From Nematopogon swammerdamellus (Eukaryota > Arthropoda > Insecta > Lepidoptera > Adelidae), in contig OX336339.1 of assembly GCA_946902875.1 (NCBI GenBank), positions 22,909,349-22,973,348 on the forward strand: a stretch of 64,000 bases of DNA, given 5' to 3'. The position numbers and the translations under genes are program-made. This document shows positions 9,301 through 18,825 of the stretch, one piece after another. Under the pieces are notes generated by a model. The model had not been told where the DNA came from, ran no database searches, and saw only the letters and a list, made by a program, of their open reading frames with translations. The stretch's first letter is position 1. Each line of letters starts with the position of its first letter.

Positions 9301-12300
9301 CGTTTGGGAGCTACGATGCCACAGACAGACACACCCATACACACATACACGCATACACACATACACGTTAAACTTATAACACCCATCGTTTTGCGTATGG
9401 GGTTAAAAATAAATCTACACACTTAAGTGTTACATCATGAAGTGTGTTTATTTACGACGAAAATTTATAATAGGTGTCACATTTATATGGAAATTAAATA
9501 AATTTTGCTAGTGTTTGAAATTCTACGTGGGTACCTATGTCTTCTTGAACAATAAGACAAAACAACAAGTAGTAAAACTTATTAAATTTGATTAAACAAA
9601 AGTATTTTATACACATGTACGATAAACCTTCTCACATAAAGTAAGTAACTAAGGGCTTGGCCGAAGGCCGAGCTACGTTCAGATAAACAATAAACCTTTC
9701 CAAATAAAGATAGTTACTAAGAGCGTGGCCGAAGGCCGAGCTTCGTTCATGTTAACGATATTCTTCTCGATGATCATCAAGATCTATCAAGGTCATAAAG
9801 ATCTATAATTTTGCCATATTAAAAGTTTTTACGTTACTTAGTTTTCGAGAAAACTGTGACAGATGGACGGACACGGGAGTGATCTTATAAGAGTTCTTTT
9901 TAGGTACGGAACCCTAAAAAACACGCAACACCCATTTAAGTGAAAACAGCGAAGAAAGCGAGTGTGATTATTGCAGACGCGCTGGCAACGAAGCGGTCGG
10001 AGGTTATGTGCCTCACGCTGAAAGCGCTGCAGCGGCTGGTGATGTCCTGCGACCGCGTGGGCGAGGCGCTCGTCCCTTACTTCAGGCAGATCCTGCCCGT
10101 ACTCAACCTGTTCAAAGACATAAACTGTAAGTCCTCTGTCGATTGCCTCATTTTTTTACGTTTATGTACGATTTCCTATTTACATTTATGTACGTTTATA
10201 CATACTTTTAGAAAGATTTCTTACAGGTCCCGCTCTCCGCCGCGCTAGCGCGTTCATGCTCACTTGATATAGTGCAATTTGTGCAGTTGAATATTATCTA
10301 TGTGAATCTATCTATTCTAGCAATTTCCAGACATTAATTGTCCATTTCGGAGTTGTTGCAGTGCTGCAGTGTAGTATTGAGGTGTCGATGTACTTGACAC
10401 ATGGCGAATAATTCTGTACCACTGATTTCGATTATTCGATTTGGATTTCGATTATTGTTATTTATGTAATATTACTAAAAAGAATGAAATAAAAACTATT
10501 TTAAAAAAACGCGATACAAAAGCACACCTGATATTCGGTTCGGACCCTTGAGTTGAAGGCGGTACAAAAGCACACCTGAAAATTGATAGATGGACCACTT
10601 TTGTGCTTTTGTACCGCCTTCAACTCAAGGGTCCGAATATGAATCACAATATCGATTCACATATTTCAATACAATGACAGAGAAAATTTCAAAATATTAT
10701 GTAATACTTTTTAGTTCTAGTTTTTTTATTTTTTTGGAAGTCGGTCTTATGTTTTTTTATAATAAGTAGAGATAGAGAGTAGAGATGGCAATTTTAGTAC
10801 CAACGGGCTGGCTAGAAGGCGCTGTATCCTTTCTCCGTACAAATATTTAATTGTAGGCAACGAAATGTAAAACAAATATCTTAATCGAGCCTATCTGGTA
10901 GGTAGTCGTTAACGATTTTGGTTGGTAAATGCACATGAACCTTCTCTCCACTCTAGCCATAAAGTTCACCGCATTCTCGCCTGAACAACGCAGGTGGGTC
11001 ACATATAAACTAGCTCTTAAATGAGACAATGAGTGTAGCTCTCTCATTGAAATGCCGAGGGATTGTGTTGGAAGTGTCGCTTCCGAACGCTTCGTCAGCC
11101 TCAATGGAATTACAGCTTTCTCGCGGCCGCGCGCGGTGCGTATAGAATTTCTGTAACAATGTGGCTAGGCGGTGACGTTCCGCTCTACGTTGGCGTGGCG
11201 TGGCGTGGTGCGGCGTGGCGCGGCGTCGGGTTACGTGCGCGAAATTTGTCGACGACGACGACGGCTCGGGGCGGCCGCGGTGCGGGAGGCACGGCTCGTC
11301 ACCGCACGGTCGCGTGGTTCACATGTCGCCGCTGGGCCTCGCGTGTTTTGTCACACTCGGGCTACATAATTAATCTACCGCCCCCGCCGACACCGTCGCC
11401 TCCGCGGTACTGTATCCGCCCGCCGACACCATCGCCTCCGCAGTGCTCTCACCGCCCGCCGACAACTCTATTAGCCCCGAAAACAATATCTCGCGGGACT
11501 TCGGCGATGTGTCAATTATTTTCGCGGCAAACGGCGGCGGCCCGCTCGCGTGATTGATGGTGGCTGATGAGCTGCTGGATAAGGGCGCGGAGTTTATGAG
11601 CGAGTTCGTCTTAACAAATAGCTCTCGACGCGGCGCGAGCGGCTCCAGTGTCGCTCCTCGCTTGAAGTCTGCCACTCGCTGGCTAGAGATGTGCGTGAGT
11701 GAGCACAATATTACCTGACGTGCGCTGTCTAGGCATTAAGCTAGAAGGATGAAGTCAAAGACGAAAAAGACGATAACGACGTAAGTTTTAAAACGAAAGT
11801 CGGACGCCCTGATTTTAAGGATTCCGTAGCCAGCGACTCGGGTAGGCACGCTAACAAAATATCTCACGTGTCTGTCCGTCCGCCCGTTCGTCCGTTTTTC
11901 TGTCTGTCACACGCGCTGTCCGAGGTGCTTACTCCAGAACTTAAAGCTCAAGAAATTTAAAAACAAAACTTAATAAAACAGTCAATTTAGTCCTTACGGC
12001 ATGAAATCTATTTTAAAGTTATATCTTAAATGGTTATTGAGAAAGTTGCATTGTAGTGGACCGCGGCGGTGGCGGCGGCGCCGCGTACGAGACACGGTAC
12101 GTTTGCGTGATCGCTGCGTACACTCGCTATACATGCAAGAAAAAAATGGCTACGGAACCCTCTGTGTGTGAACGTAGTTTGCACTTAACAGGCTTTTTTT
12201 CGAGTTTACTTAGCGACGATTTGAGAGATTTCACCCCTTGTGATCGAATCCATACAAATTTACTTAAAACTTTCACTCTTCAAAATGTTTGAAAAGGGCG

Positions 12301-14958
12301 CGTTGTAAACTTTTTCATCGACTTTTTACTTTTTTTTTTTGAGACGTTGCGTCAATGTTTTCGCAGGAGCACCAATTTCATAAGAGAGATTTCGAATGAA
12401 AATAAAAGTTTTCTCTAGCTTTTCCGTCAGTCCTTTGCGCGTTAAATTGGTGTCGAAATGTGTCCAATAATGTTTAAATCATATAAAGAAAAAAAAAAAC
12501 ACAAAGGTGATAGGTGCAACTACTGGTGCGTGGCTTTCGCCGTCGAGAGATTTGGTACGTGATCGGAGGAGGTGTGTTGAGGTGTTTCCTCCTCGAGGTG
12601 GGTTCCAGGGTGGCGACCGCTATTGGAAACCAGTGTTGCCTTTCGTATCTCCAGCAAAGAGTTAGTCTAGGATACAGAGGGGCTATGCGGCAGCCTTTCC
12701 ATTACCGTGGTACCATTAAACAGTTCCATTGATGGTACCGTGGTATTTTTTGCCATTGTTCCATTAATGGTACTAGGGGGAAAAAAATCCCGTCCTTTCA
12801 TTGATGGTACTGTGGTAATTATTAATTATTATTTTTGAAGTGAAAACTTCTTTAGCGGCGCTTGGCACTTTTTATGTGGGTAAAAAATGTTAAACTCGCA
12901 TCATTGCGACATCGCGACATCGCGACAGCGTCATTATTATTTAAAATGTAATCTTAAGTCATTGCATTAAGGGTTAAGTTACGAGTGGCACGGGATCTGC
13001 CGGCACTCCCGGAGTGCAACTGTTAAGTAGGGTTCCGTAACACGTTTATGTCTGTCCATTCTACCAAGTTCTGCAAAATGAATGTAGGGTTCCGTAACAA
13101 ATGCATGTCTGTCCGTTCTAGTAAATTTAACATTTATTTCAAAATGAATGTAGGGTTCCGTAAAAAATGCATGTAAGTCCGTTCTACAAAATTTTACAAT
13201 TTTCAACCAAGGTCCTCCGACGGTTATTTTATAATAAAAGTAGGGTTCCGTAACACGTTTATGTCTGTCCATTCTACTAAGTTCTGCAAAATGAATGTAG
13301 GGTTCCGTAACAAATGCATGTCTGTCCGTTCTACTAAATTTTACAATTTTCAACCAAGGCCCTCCGACGATTATTTTATAATAAAAGTAGGGTTCCGTAA
13401 CACGTTTATGTCTGTCCATTCTACTAAGTTCTGCAAAATGAATGTAGGGTTCCGTAACAAATGCATGTCTGTCCGTTCTACTAAATTTAACATAATTTTT
13501 TTTTAAGCAATGTTACGGTGTTGTTTTCACTTCTGCCGGCACTCCCGGAGTGCACCTGAGGCTTTTTTATATTCGTATTTCACACATTTAATAATAGGAT
13601 ACAAAATGTCAATGGGTCGCAAACTAAATTTACTAATATTACTGCGTCTATCTGTTACATAGTGGCACCATGGAAAATTTAATTTAACCGTGCTGCGTCA
13701 ATGAAACGACGCCAAAAATAAAAATCCCCATTACCATCAATGGAAAGTCGAGGAAAAAAAATTCCCTAGTAGGTACCATCAATGGAACCATGGCGCAAAA
13801 ATGCCACGGTACCAACCAATGGAACTATCTAGTGGTACCACGGTAATGGAAGGGTTGCCGCTGTCCTAGGAACCATCCCTGGACAAGGTCCCTTGAGGAA
13901 ATATATAATTTAAAAGTAAGTTTTATTTTTACATAGTAGGTTTAATCAAAAATTGCATTTTCAGTTTTAATTTTAACTTAATAAATACATTCATATTTAC
14001 ATAATGCGAAGATGAATACTGAGAATGAGAGATAACGAATTGTTGACACAGCTGGAGTTTTACATGATGACGTAACACACCACCACGACCGCAGGCTCTG
14101 CGGTCGTGGTGGCGTGTGACGTGGTGTGGCGTGTTGTGCGAGGCGTGGATGTTGTGTACAGACGAGTTGACGAGGAACTCTGCAGCGGACGCGACATATC
14201 CGCTCGCTTCCGAGATGGCTGGCTCGTTCAGCATACAGGTCGGTTATTTACTAGTATTTAAATGGGATTTCATGAACGAAGCGGAATGATCTCTGTATGA
14301 CTTTGTGGCGACTATATATTTAAAAGCCTTGATCCTATTTCAACTATTTAAAAGTATAGTTTATTTATAGTTTGCTATCACTGTTCAATTGTCATTAAAC
14401 GTATTAGTCAATTAATTGCATGGTATTACTCTTGCGATGACTGATGTCCGATTCCAACACCAGCGCAGCGGTTAAGTCGCGGATATCATTTATCTATCAC
14501 TTAAAGTCACGTTTCTCATACAGTTCACAGGAGTACAACTGGCAGGTATATTTTAGCGGAAGGTGGTGAAATAGGCCCTAACTCGAATGCCTTGAAAGCG
14601 ATACACACTAGAAAATGTTCGTCGCAAATTTACGCTTTCCTTCATCATTCACACTTTTCTTCTTTATTTTTCTTTCTTTTATTTAATGTCCAAGTAAATT
14701 TAGTCGGGTATTGAACACCAAGCCCTCTTTTACACCTACGATAAATAAATATTACCAAATGACACCTCGGAACTAAATACTCGTATGTTGTTCTCAGGTA
14801 ACATCGGATCGGGTATCGACCATACTGCGTCACGCGGAGAGAACGTGGGCGACCTCATCGAGGAAACTCTTCAGGTGCTCGAGCGCTATGGCGGGGTGGA
14901 CGCTTTCATCAATATCAAGTACATGGTGCCCACGTATGAGTCCTGCGTCCTCAACTAG
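6052..14958 (+). CDS. PACRG: PACRG, Parkin co-regulated gene protein (4 coding exons, 257 aa)
   Basis: PACRG is a small alpha-helical (HEAT/ARM-like) protein. It sits at the inner junction between the A and B tubules of axonemal doublet microtubules and is needed for stable cilia and sperm flagella. The coding exons are 6052-6342 (residues 1-97), 6946-7117 (98-154 plus one base), 9977-10126 (to residue 204 plus one base) and 14798-14958 (to residue 257 and TAG). The total is 774 nt with all joins in frame; introns 1, 2 and 3 are phase 0, 1 and 1, all GT-AG. Family signatures in order are [79 protein letters not shown] and the end [10 protein letters not shown]. The length equals that of typical PACRG. 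The N-terminal 50 residues are basic and less conserved. The start is the first ATG after an in-frame stop at 6034-6036. In vertebrates PACRG shares a promoter with parkin; no parkin is visible here. Confidence 0.97.
6366..6640 (-). repeat. Family C repeat ('ggcttcgctcgcgtg') in PACRG intron 1
   Basis: The reverse complement matches the family seen complete at 8882, 21938, 41427 and 52249: 'aagtttcatcgaattcgg', then 'ggtttaagagttatggagga', and the head 'agctttttccgtggtttcgct'. It occupies nearly half of the 603-bp intron and starts only about 24 bp after the splice donor. Confidence 0.8.
6946..7117 (+). CDS. PACRG: PACRG coding exon 2
   Basis: Acceptor GCGTCAG|GTGCCG. Codes [18 protein letters not shown] through QLIIPIK and the first base of the next Asn codon. 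Donor AAAA|GTAAGT, phase 1. It covers the most conserved half of the protein. Confidence 0.97.
7605..7725 (+). repeat. GT-rich microsatellite/minisatellite
   Basis: Variant repeats of gtgtgtgaggg, gtgtgtcaggg and related units, about 120 bp. Strand-asymmetric (G and T only, almost no C). The open frame through it is a by-product. Confidence 0.85.
7848..7985 (-). pseudogene. C-terminal fragment of a retrotransposon reverse transcriptase
   Basis: Translation from 7985 leftwards starts [20 protein letters not shown] and then reads [11 protein letters not shown], ending at a stop at 7848-7850. '[13 protein letters not shown]' followed by 'NL' resembles the thumb and C-terminal region of Jockey/CR1-type ORF2 proteins. 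Only about 45 codons remain. Confidence 0.5.
8140..8513 (+). repeat. Family D repeat ('..ggaaccctaaaaa') with an internal foreign segment
   Basis: Contains the family landmarks 'gtggcgccatctgttattc', 'cacatattctgtgaaaattt', 'gatacagtcctag', an (ACAG)n tract, 'ggcgtaggcttagtaatag' and the end 'ggatacggaaccctaaaaa'. A piece at 8275-8355 (CAT repeat, then 'cactgctggacataggcctc') is unrelated to other copies and looks inserted. Confidence 0.8.
8640..8782. repeat. Foldback element, family F, about 52-bp arms
   Basis: The left arm 8640-8692 ('cccgacccttaaaaagtc..' to '..cttaaaggagtc') and the right arm 8730-8782 are inverted copies with few differences around a 37-bp loop. The same arm core ('ccgtttacttacttaaa' or a variant) recurs at 1478, 55597 and 61905. 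Confidence 0.8.
8882..9229 (+). repeat. Family C repeat, near full length
   Basis: Begins 'actagcttttgctcgcggc', contains 'catcttagcgtaaccggaac', 'gtttcatcgaattcggatga', a (CATA)n tract and 'agtatcatacatagagtcta', and ends 'acagatttattattagtatt'. Very similar copies lie at 21938, 41427 and 52249. Non-coding; class undetermined. Confidence 0.85.
9285..9413 (+). repeat. Repeat 'aaatcggttcatccgtttgggagctacgatg'-type
   Basis: Copy of a dispersed family also at 38745-38862 (+) and, inverted, at about 55370-55445 and 61690-61755. Ends in 'gttaaacttataacaccc' and 'ggggttaaaaa'. In several places it lies beside foldback family F, so the two may be parts of one larger element. Confidence 0.75.
9645..9755 (+). 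repeat. Two-unit tandem duplication, about 70 bp
   Basis: Two adjacent copies of a unit running from 'ataaacc' through 'aaataaagatagttactaag' and 'gtggccgaaggccgagct' to 'cgttca', about 80-85% identical. The core 'ggccgaaggcc' is nearly palindromic. Confidence 0.7.
9977..10126 (+). CDS. PACRG: PACRG coding exon 3
   Basis: Acceptor ATTGCAG|AC completes the split Asn codon. Codes [20 protein letters not shown] to [11 protein letters not shown] and one base of the next codon. Donor AACT|GTAAGT, phase 1. The [14 protein letters not shown] run is a family hallmark. Confidence 0.97.
10398..10640. repeat. Hairpin element with 33-bp perfect arms (family G)
   Basis: Left arm 10541-10573 ('cggacccttgagttgaaggc..') and right arm 10603-10635 are perfect inverted repeats around a 29-bp loop. 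The left flank shows a 5-bp duplication (ttcgg) just outside the stem. The upstream 110 bp ('cgaataattctgtaccac..') also occurs at 39330-39440. Other family members: 40889-41162, 49500-49620, 51165-51245, 62577-63030. Confidence 0.8.
11063..11710. other. GC/CpG-rich block in PACRG intron 3
   Basis: Contains a tandem 'gcgtggcgtggtgcg' stretch at 11190-11225 and two imperfect copies of 'ccgccgacaccatcgcctccg' at 11387-11465. Both strands stay open over parts of it (11063-11557 +, 11370-11708 -), which is expected from composition. A short ATG frame at 11749 ends at a gtaagt donor (11791). The block could be a regulatory CpG island or an alternative first exon, but nothing proves it. Confidence 0.35.
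11780..12679. other. Intron 3 sequence with family D remnants, no gene
   Basis: Holds a diverged stretch of family D ('ggattccgtagcc', 'tgtctgtccgtccgcccg') at about 11815-11930 and low-complexity A/T runs. The open frames are short and unsupported. Confidence 0.4.
12680..13868. mobile_element. Non-autonomous element with about 140-bp composite inverted ends
   Basis: The left end (12688-12820) begins 'gcggcagcctttccattacc' followed by 'gtggtacc'. The right end (13725-13862) reads inverted as 'gcggcaacccttccattacc' and 'gtggtacc'. Within each end the motif 'ccattgatggtacc' and its variants repeat several times, themselves palindromic. The interior carries a direct 22-bp pair 'ctgccggcactcccggagtg' (12998 and 13534) flanking a tandem array. 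No transposase and no clear target duplication were seen. The inner part, without the ends, recurs at 39905-40431. Confidence 0.7.
13028..13500 (+). repeat. Tandem array of 57/66/90-bp units beginning 'tagggttccgtaac'
   Basis: Unit starts at 13028, 13085, 13151, 13241, 13298, 13388 and 13445 give spacings of 57, 66, 90, 57, 90 and 57. All are multiples of three, so both strands stay open (frames of 146 codons - and 81 codons +). The unit text ('gggttccgta..tgtctgtccg') echoes the family D ends. The same array, with five units, is at 40085-40430. Confidence 0.9.
14080..14112. repeat. GC-rich perfect 15-bp hairpin
   Basis: CCACCACGACCGCAG (14080-14094) and its exact reverse complement (14098-14112) flank a 3-nt loop, within PACRG intron 3. 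Outside the stem, pairing continues with a bulge (acacac/cgtgt). Confidence 0.8.
14798..14958 (+). CDS. PACRG: PACRG coding exon 4 (terminal)
   Basis: Acceptor TTCTCAG|GT completes the split Cys codon. Codes [20 protein letters not shown] to [10 protein letters not shown] followed by TAG at 14956-14958. The C-terminal VPTYESC.LN is nearly invariant in the family. Confidence 0.97.
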
Positions 14959-15974
14959 CTGCCTTTATAGACAACATGTGTATTACTCCACTCATTGTAC
15001 ATCAATACTCCGCACCTTCATATCTACCTATGTTATGCCTTCGACAATATCAAGTCTGTCGTGACAAGTTACTCATTGCGTACTCTGCTAGGTCATCAAA
15101 ACCATGAGTATGATCCTTGTTCCAACAACGAATACGTTTCTTTTTCTTCAACATGTATAATGTACTTATTAATCATAGTTATGACTTCAAAAAACATTAC
15201 CTACCTATGGTTCCCATGGATCAATCCTCTTCAACGGACTTGAAACCATTGACAATGCTATATTAATTGAATATCTTTATAAACATACCAGATACATTCT
15301 GCTGCAATCTGTATGCTTTCTCGGTAGTCACCTTACAGGTTATTCACTTCTAACTTTTAGGTTATTTCATGTTGAGTATATTCATAGTGATAATGACGTT
15401 CTCATGAGCGGCTTTGAATAATTTGAAAAGTTCATAAAAAACAAATAGGCACCTACGTATTTATTAGATTATTGTTCAAAAAAATACCTACCTATTGATT
15501 TTCAATGTTTGCTTAGGATGTTTACCCTGCCTAATTGTTTTCGTATACTGGCACGTGGAACAATATATTGCTAGATTTATTTGTGATATTTTTGTGATAT
15601 ATTTCGCATTTTATAAAGTAAAAATAAATAAATGTTTTTTTTTCCCTCATTCAAAATAAACGTTGGAATTTTTTTAATCGTGGGAAAAAATATCTTTCCT
15701 ATTATAAAGTGTATTTAGACATTAATATGGTACATATGTATAATCACTTTAGATTTGTGGTAAATTTAATATATATTTTGTTAAAATGCCTTTTTCGATT
15801 TTTTTTTTGCCTATTGGTGTATACTTATGCAATAAAATAGTGCATTGAATACTCTGTTTTAATATATAGACGACTCACAGTGCATACGAGGTTCTAAATT
15901 TCCGCTCTTTTATATTCTTTTTACTCACCTGACATTTCAGTTTTAATAGGTATGTACAACTTCATCTATCGGGG
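14959..15974 (+). other. PACRG 3' UTR / downstream DNA with candidate poly(A) signals
   Basis: AT-rich, no recognised repeat at first. The first AATAAA motifs after the stop are overlapping at 15623-15632 and are followed by a T-rich tract, about 665 nt downstream. Another AATAAA is at 15831. The 3' UTR may therefore run to about 15650. Confidence 0.4.
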
Positions 15975-16431
15975 CAAATCGGTAGATTTTCGAAAACGTG
16001 TCTTGATTAACTTCGCTCTATAGAAAAATAATCATAATAACTACCGTTTAGCTGGCAGGGGGTGGGGACACTTGACTCCAACAAAACTTAGCACTTAAAA
16101 GCTTAATAATTCGCAAACGGATCCCTATATCGAAAAATGCTTTTCACAAACCCATAATATTTTCTAAAGACCTATCCAACGACATCCCACACGATGGGGT
16201 AGACGTGAAAAAAAAATTCTTTCCCACTTTACGTGTAGGGAAGGTACCCTAAAAAAATAATTTCAAAATTTTGATTTTATCACTTTGTCGGCGTTATTAA
16301 TATGATACCCATACCAACTTACAACTTTCTAGTACTAAGGGTCTCTGAGCTAAGCCTCGGACAGACAGACGACGTACATGGCGAAACTATAAGGGTTCCT
16401 TGTTGACTACGGAACCCTAAAAATGTAGCTG
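15975..16431 (+). repeat. Dispersed repeat ending 'acggaaccctaaaaa'
   Basis: Ends in 'ggacagacagacgacgtaca', 'ggttccttgttgac' and 'acggaaccctaaaaa', as family D does, but the body ('tcgcaaacggatccctatat', 'cccacacgatggggtagacg') differs from other copies here. It may be a distinct family sharing the 3' end. Confidence 0.6.
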
Positions 16432-16734
16432 AATAATTTATATACTTATAAAAATGTATTGCACGTAAAGTGACCAAAGCTCAGTTTTGAAAAAAAAAAC
16501 ATATTTTACTTGTTCAATATCCATGTTGGTAGATTTTTACCTTTTTGTTTCAAATCGTTGTTTGAAATTAAAAAAATAAAACCGAATGTTTGTTGATGCT
16601 AAAAAAAATCCGTGCAATGCATCCTACTCCAACCTGAAAAAGCGGCATGTCGTTATACTGCTTGAGCCCGCGGAATTTCTCACCCTACTCGTTTAATTTG
16701 TATGGAGCATTTTCATTCCGTTAGATAGCTAGAA

Positions 16735-16855
16735 AATTCTTTATTGCTCCAAGAAATATTCAACAGTATTAAGTACATTAGAAAATTTACATAAGGCGCA
16801 AAGGCGGGCTTATCCCTTACAGAAATTTCTTACAGTTAACCTTTGAATGTTTAAG
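16735..16855 (-). repeat. Retroelement-tail-like repeat, arm 1 of an inverted pair
   Basis: Reads inverted relative to 18085-18206. The shared text includes 'ttctttattgctcca', 'aaatttacataaggcgcaaa' and 'cttatcccttacag'. In the sense direction both arms end 'gcaataaagaatttt', like the 3' end of a retroelement, so these may be tails of two oppositely oriented insertions. Confidence 0.7.
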
Positions 16856-16891
16856 ATTCGATTAATATAGTGGAATGTACTCGTAAATAGG

Positions 16892-17133
16892 TTTTTTTTA
16901 ATGTAATCCGGTATGGGTGGCTGAGTCGGAGGGGCCAAAGCGCATGCTCCGAGCAGCCAATATCACCTCCGAGAAGGTAGGTGCCATACCGGAGACTTCC
17001 CTGGATTGCTGGCTATACTGGATTAGAGGAGAACACAACCGAGGCTGCTATGCGGCCATCTTACATCCAGGACGGTGGTACCAACCCAGTCGGCTACAAT
17101 TTGAGCCTACCACCTAGTAAGGAGCAAGGGAAG
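16892..17133 (-). repeat. SINE-B, 5'-truncated copy
   Basis: The poly-T at 16892-16899 is the A-tail of a - strand copy. The body follows SINE-B through 'ggatgtaagatggccgcat' and the core 'gttggtaccaccgt', and stops at the 'cttcccttgctcctt' region, so the tRNA-like head is missing. Confidence 0.85.
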
Positions 17134-17275
17134 TAGCAAAAGAAGTGAGCGTGAGAATTTAACATAAAATAATAATAAGAATACTTATTAATAATACATG
17201 TAGGTAAGTAAATGCTAGCTAAATAAAAGACATACTTTTCATAAAATTACTAAATACATAATATATCCTTCCTTA

Positions 17276-17516
17276 CCTATAATAAAATCCAACGTCTGCT
17301 TTCTGTCTGAGTGTCTGAGTGTCTGAGTGTATGTCTGTCTGTCCGCTTATAACTCGAGAACCACTGAAACGATTTTAATAAAAAAAAAAATTCTACGGAT
17401 AGCTTGATTCTTCCCATCAACTATAGGCTACTTACTATCACGCTAAATGGCTTATGAGGTTAGCAGTGAAGTGAAATATGAGAGCGGGCGGAGCCGCGGG
17501 CACAGCTTGTAGAATA
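17276..17516 (-). repeat. Family C' repeat, inverted partner of 18596-18825
   Basis: Reverse complement starts 'caagctgtgcccgcggctcc' and contains 'gctaacctcataagccattt', 'agtagcctatagttgatggg', an ACAG tract and 'acgttggattttatt'. About 90% identical to the copy at 18596, in opposite orientation 1.1 kb away. Confidence 0.85.
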
Positions 17517-17719
17517 TAATATACAAATTTCTACTACTTGTCTATCCAGGTATGAAACAAATTGTTTTTTTTTTTAGATTTTCACTTCACATTATCGGAG
17601 ATAATACAATTTTAGATGTTTTTTTGAATAACAGAAGCGTCCCGTTATTATTATTAAAAATTATAATTTCGTACAGCGTCATTGAAACACAATATTGATA
17701 ACAGATTTTACGAGCGCTG

Positions 17720-18060
17720 GTGGCGGGCGGTGCGGGTGAGCTCTCAATATCAACCTGCGTTCGTCACATCACAACACAACACAGCATAGACGATCGGACG
17801 ATATTTTAAATTTTCCGAGCAATATCCGGTCGCTCTGTGCCGCCGCCGCCGTCCCGCCGGCGCCCCTGCCGTCAACACGCCCCGCCTCCGCCCCTGCCGC
17901 AATTACACCCCGCCGCCGCCGCTCCTGCCGCCAACACGCCCCGCCTAAGCCGCGTCGCACTCGTGGTAGCGGAGGCTCGGTACACCCAACTGCGGTCTCT
18001 AATGGCTGTTTTCATGTGCCGAAAAGAATTTGAATTTACATAGATAACAAATATTTCGTA
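17720..18060. other. GC-rich block, no gene recognised
   Basis: About 17835-17950 is made of three imperfect direct repeats of 'cctgccg(t/c)caacacgccccgcc'-type units. Several frames stay open through it on both strands with proline/arginine or glycine/alanine translations that look compositional. It could be a CpG island. Confidence 0.35.
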
Positions 18061-18084
18061 CAATATTAGTGACCGCTCCGTAGG

Positions 18085-18206
18085 TGACGGGTTTTAAAGG
18101 TTGACTGTAAGAAATCTCTGTAAGGGATAAGTCCGCCTTTGCACCTTATGTAAATTTTCTGATGTATTTGTTACTGTTTAATGTTTACTGGAGCAATAAA
18201 GAATTT
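18085..18206 (+). repeat. Retroelement-tail-like repeat, arm 2 of an inverted pair
   Basis: Inverted match of 16735-16855. Contains 'gactgtaagaaatctctgta', 'gggataagtccgcctttg' and 'ggagcaataaagaatttta'. The AATAAA-like end supports its being a retroelement 3' terminus. Confidence 0.7.
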
Positions 18207-18235
18207 TATATCTATTACTATCTAAATAAAAACAC

Positions 18236-18556
18236 AAATTTTACATGATATTTTGACTTATTGATCGTCGTCAGATAATAAAAATTGTTTTATTTATATA
18301 CAAGTTTATATAATATATTCAATTATAATATAGTTTATAATAATATATAGTTTAAGCGAAGTTTGTTTGTCAGCGCTTATTTGCATAAAATTTAGAACTG
18401 GCGGAATTTTCGACATGTCCAAGCGTAGGTTACCTACCTATGGATTAAATTATACAAAAAACATTAAACATATTGGTATATTCAAGCTTAGTTTATATAT
18501 GTAGGAAAAAAATTATCTGACGACGACCAATAAGTCGAAATATTATGTAAAATATG
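18236..18556. repeat. Inverted-repeat element with 'ttatctgacgacgacc' ends
   Basis: 'attgatcgtcgtcagataa' near 18260-18278 is inverted as 'ttatctgacgacgaccaat' near 18513-18532, with flanking 'acttattg'/'caataagt' also paired. The interior piece at 18355-18445 ('gaagtttgtttgtcag..', 'ctggcggaattttcgac') recurs inverted at 33430-33545. Confidence 0.65.
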
Positions 18557-18595
18557 TGTTTTTTTTTAATTTAAAATGTACAAAATATATATTAC

Positions 18596-18825
18596 TAGCT
18601 GTGCTCGCGGCTCCGCCCGCTCTCATATTTCACTTCTCTGCTAACCTCATAAGCCATTTAGCGTGATAGTAAGTAGCCTATAGTTGATGGGAAGAATCAA
18701 GCTATCCGTAGAATTTTTTTTATTAAAATCGGTTCAGTGGTTCTCTTGTTATAAGCGGACAGACAGACATACATACAGACAGACAGACAGAAAGCAGACG
18801 TTGGATTTTATTAAAGGTAAGGATG
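18596..18825 (+). repeat. Family C' repeat
   Basis: Starts 'ctagctgtgctcgcggctcc' and ends with (ACAG)n and 'agcagacgttggattttatt'. Same family as 17276-17516. Confidence 0.85.

Noticed and set aside
11063..11557. 164-codon + strand frame and overlapping 112-codon - frame
   Set aside because: Both strands open at once over CpG-rich repeats; Pro/Arg/Ala-rich translations with no domain.
13028..13500. CRISPR-like or protein-coding repeat array
   Set aside because: Units are contiguous without unique spacers and the genome is eukaryotic; translation has no domain. Kept as a tandem repeat, with the frame length noted as a finding.
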